The translations under genes were made by a program, and so were the position numbers. From Tiliqua scincoides (Eukaryota; Chordata; Lepidosauria; Squamata; Scincidae): 64,000 nucleotides of DNA. The notes beneath the pieces were generated by a model. The model saw only the letters and a program-made list of their open reading frames with translations, made no database searches and was not told the origin of the DNA. Below are positions 63,935 through 64,000 of this stretch, piece after piece. Location of the stretch: contig NC_089822.1 in the NCBI RefSeq assembly GCF_035046505.1, positions 265,495,024 through 265,559,023 of the forward strand, written 5' to 3'. The first letter of the stretch is position 1, and each line of letters starts with the position of its first letter.

Positions 63935-64000
63935 AATCAGGGATGAGGACAGCTGGGATGAGGGCACCTGATTCACCAGGGCAGGATGGAGAGGGGTGCA

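Overview
The window is nuclear DNA from a non-mammalian amniote, most likely a squamate reptile. It holds a loose cluster of SCAN-domain C2H2 zinc-finger genes embedded in dense interspersed repeats. There are many CR1 LINE 3' ends, several families of short hAT-type elements with 8-bp target duplications, L2-like and MIR-like remnants, and a 5S-rRNA-derived SINE that shares its 3' tail with a resident LINE. There is no L1/Alu. I recognised no retroviral coding, no tRNA or rRNA gene in a normal context, and no CRISPR. The squamate call is inference from repeat style and the SCAN-ZNF expansion; no species is claimed.

Five zinc-finger loci are visible. Locus 1 (+, 3.9-9.4 kb) has a SCAN exon with two in-frame stops before its splice donor, and a finger exon split by a CR1 copy and decaying. 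Locus 2 (+, 17.1-18.3 kb) is an intact 12-finger terminal exon with no recognisable SCAN exon upstream. Locus 3 (-, 26.5-30.4 kb), locus 4 (-, 37.1-41.9 kb) and locus 5 (-, 54.3-58.3 kb) each show the full order SCAN exon, short linker exon, finger exon. All three use the same splice phases (0, then 1). They have 10, 16 (plus one frame-shifted) and 8 (plus one degenerate) fingers. The products are expected to be nuclear DNA-binding proteins that dimerise through SCAN. The N-terminal halves share SUMO-type K-x-E sites and a WEAQW motif, which suggests a common regulatory module in front of diverging finger arrays.

The space between the loci is mostly transposon fossils. The most informative are: (i) a LINE and a 5S SINE sharing about 35 bases of 3' end, including an invariant 5-bp stem whose loop is usually TTCG; (ii) a twin-primed LINE copy with a 12-bp target duplication; (iii) several nested hAT/LINE/SINE insertions dated relative to each other by target duplications; (iv) two hAT-like elements sitting side by side on one reused 8-bp target; and (v) a CR1 copy that folds back on itself.

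Repeat family labels (MITE-1 to MITE-11) are mine, for this window only. All exon boundaries are read by eye from splice consensus and family comparison inside the window. Repeat edges without a stated target duplication are approximate.
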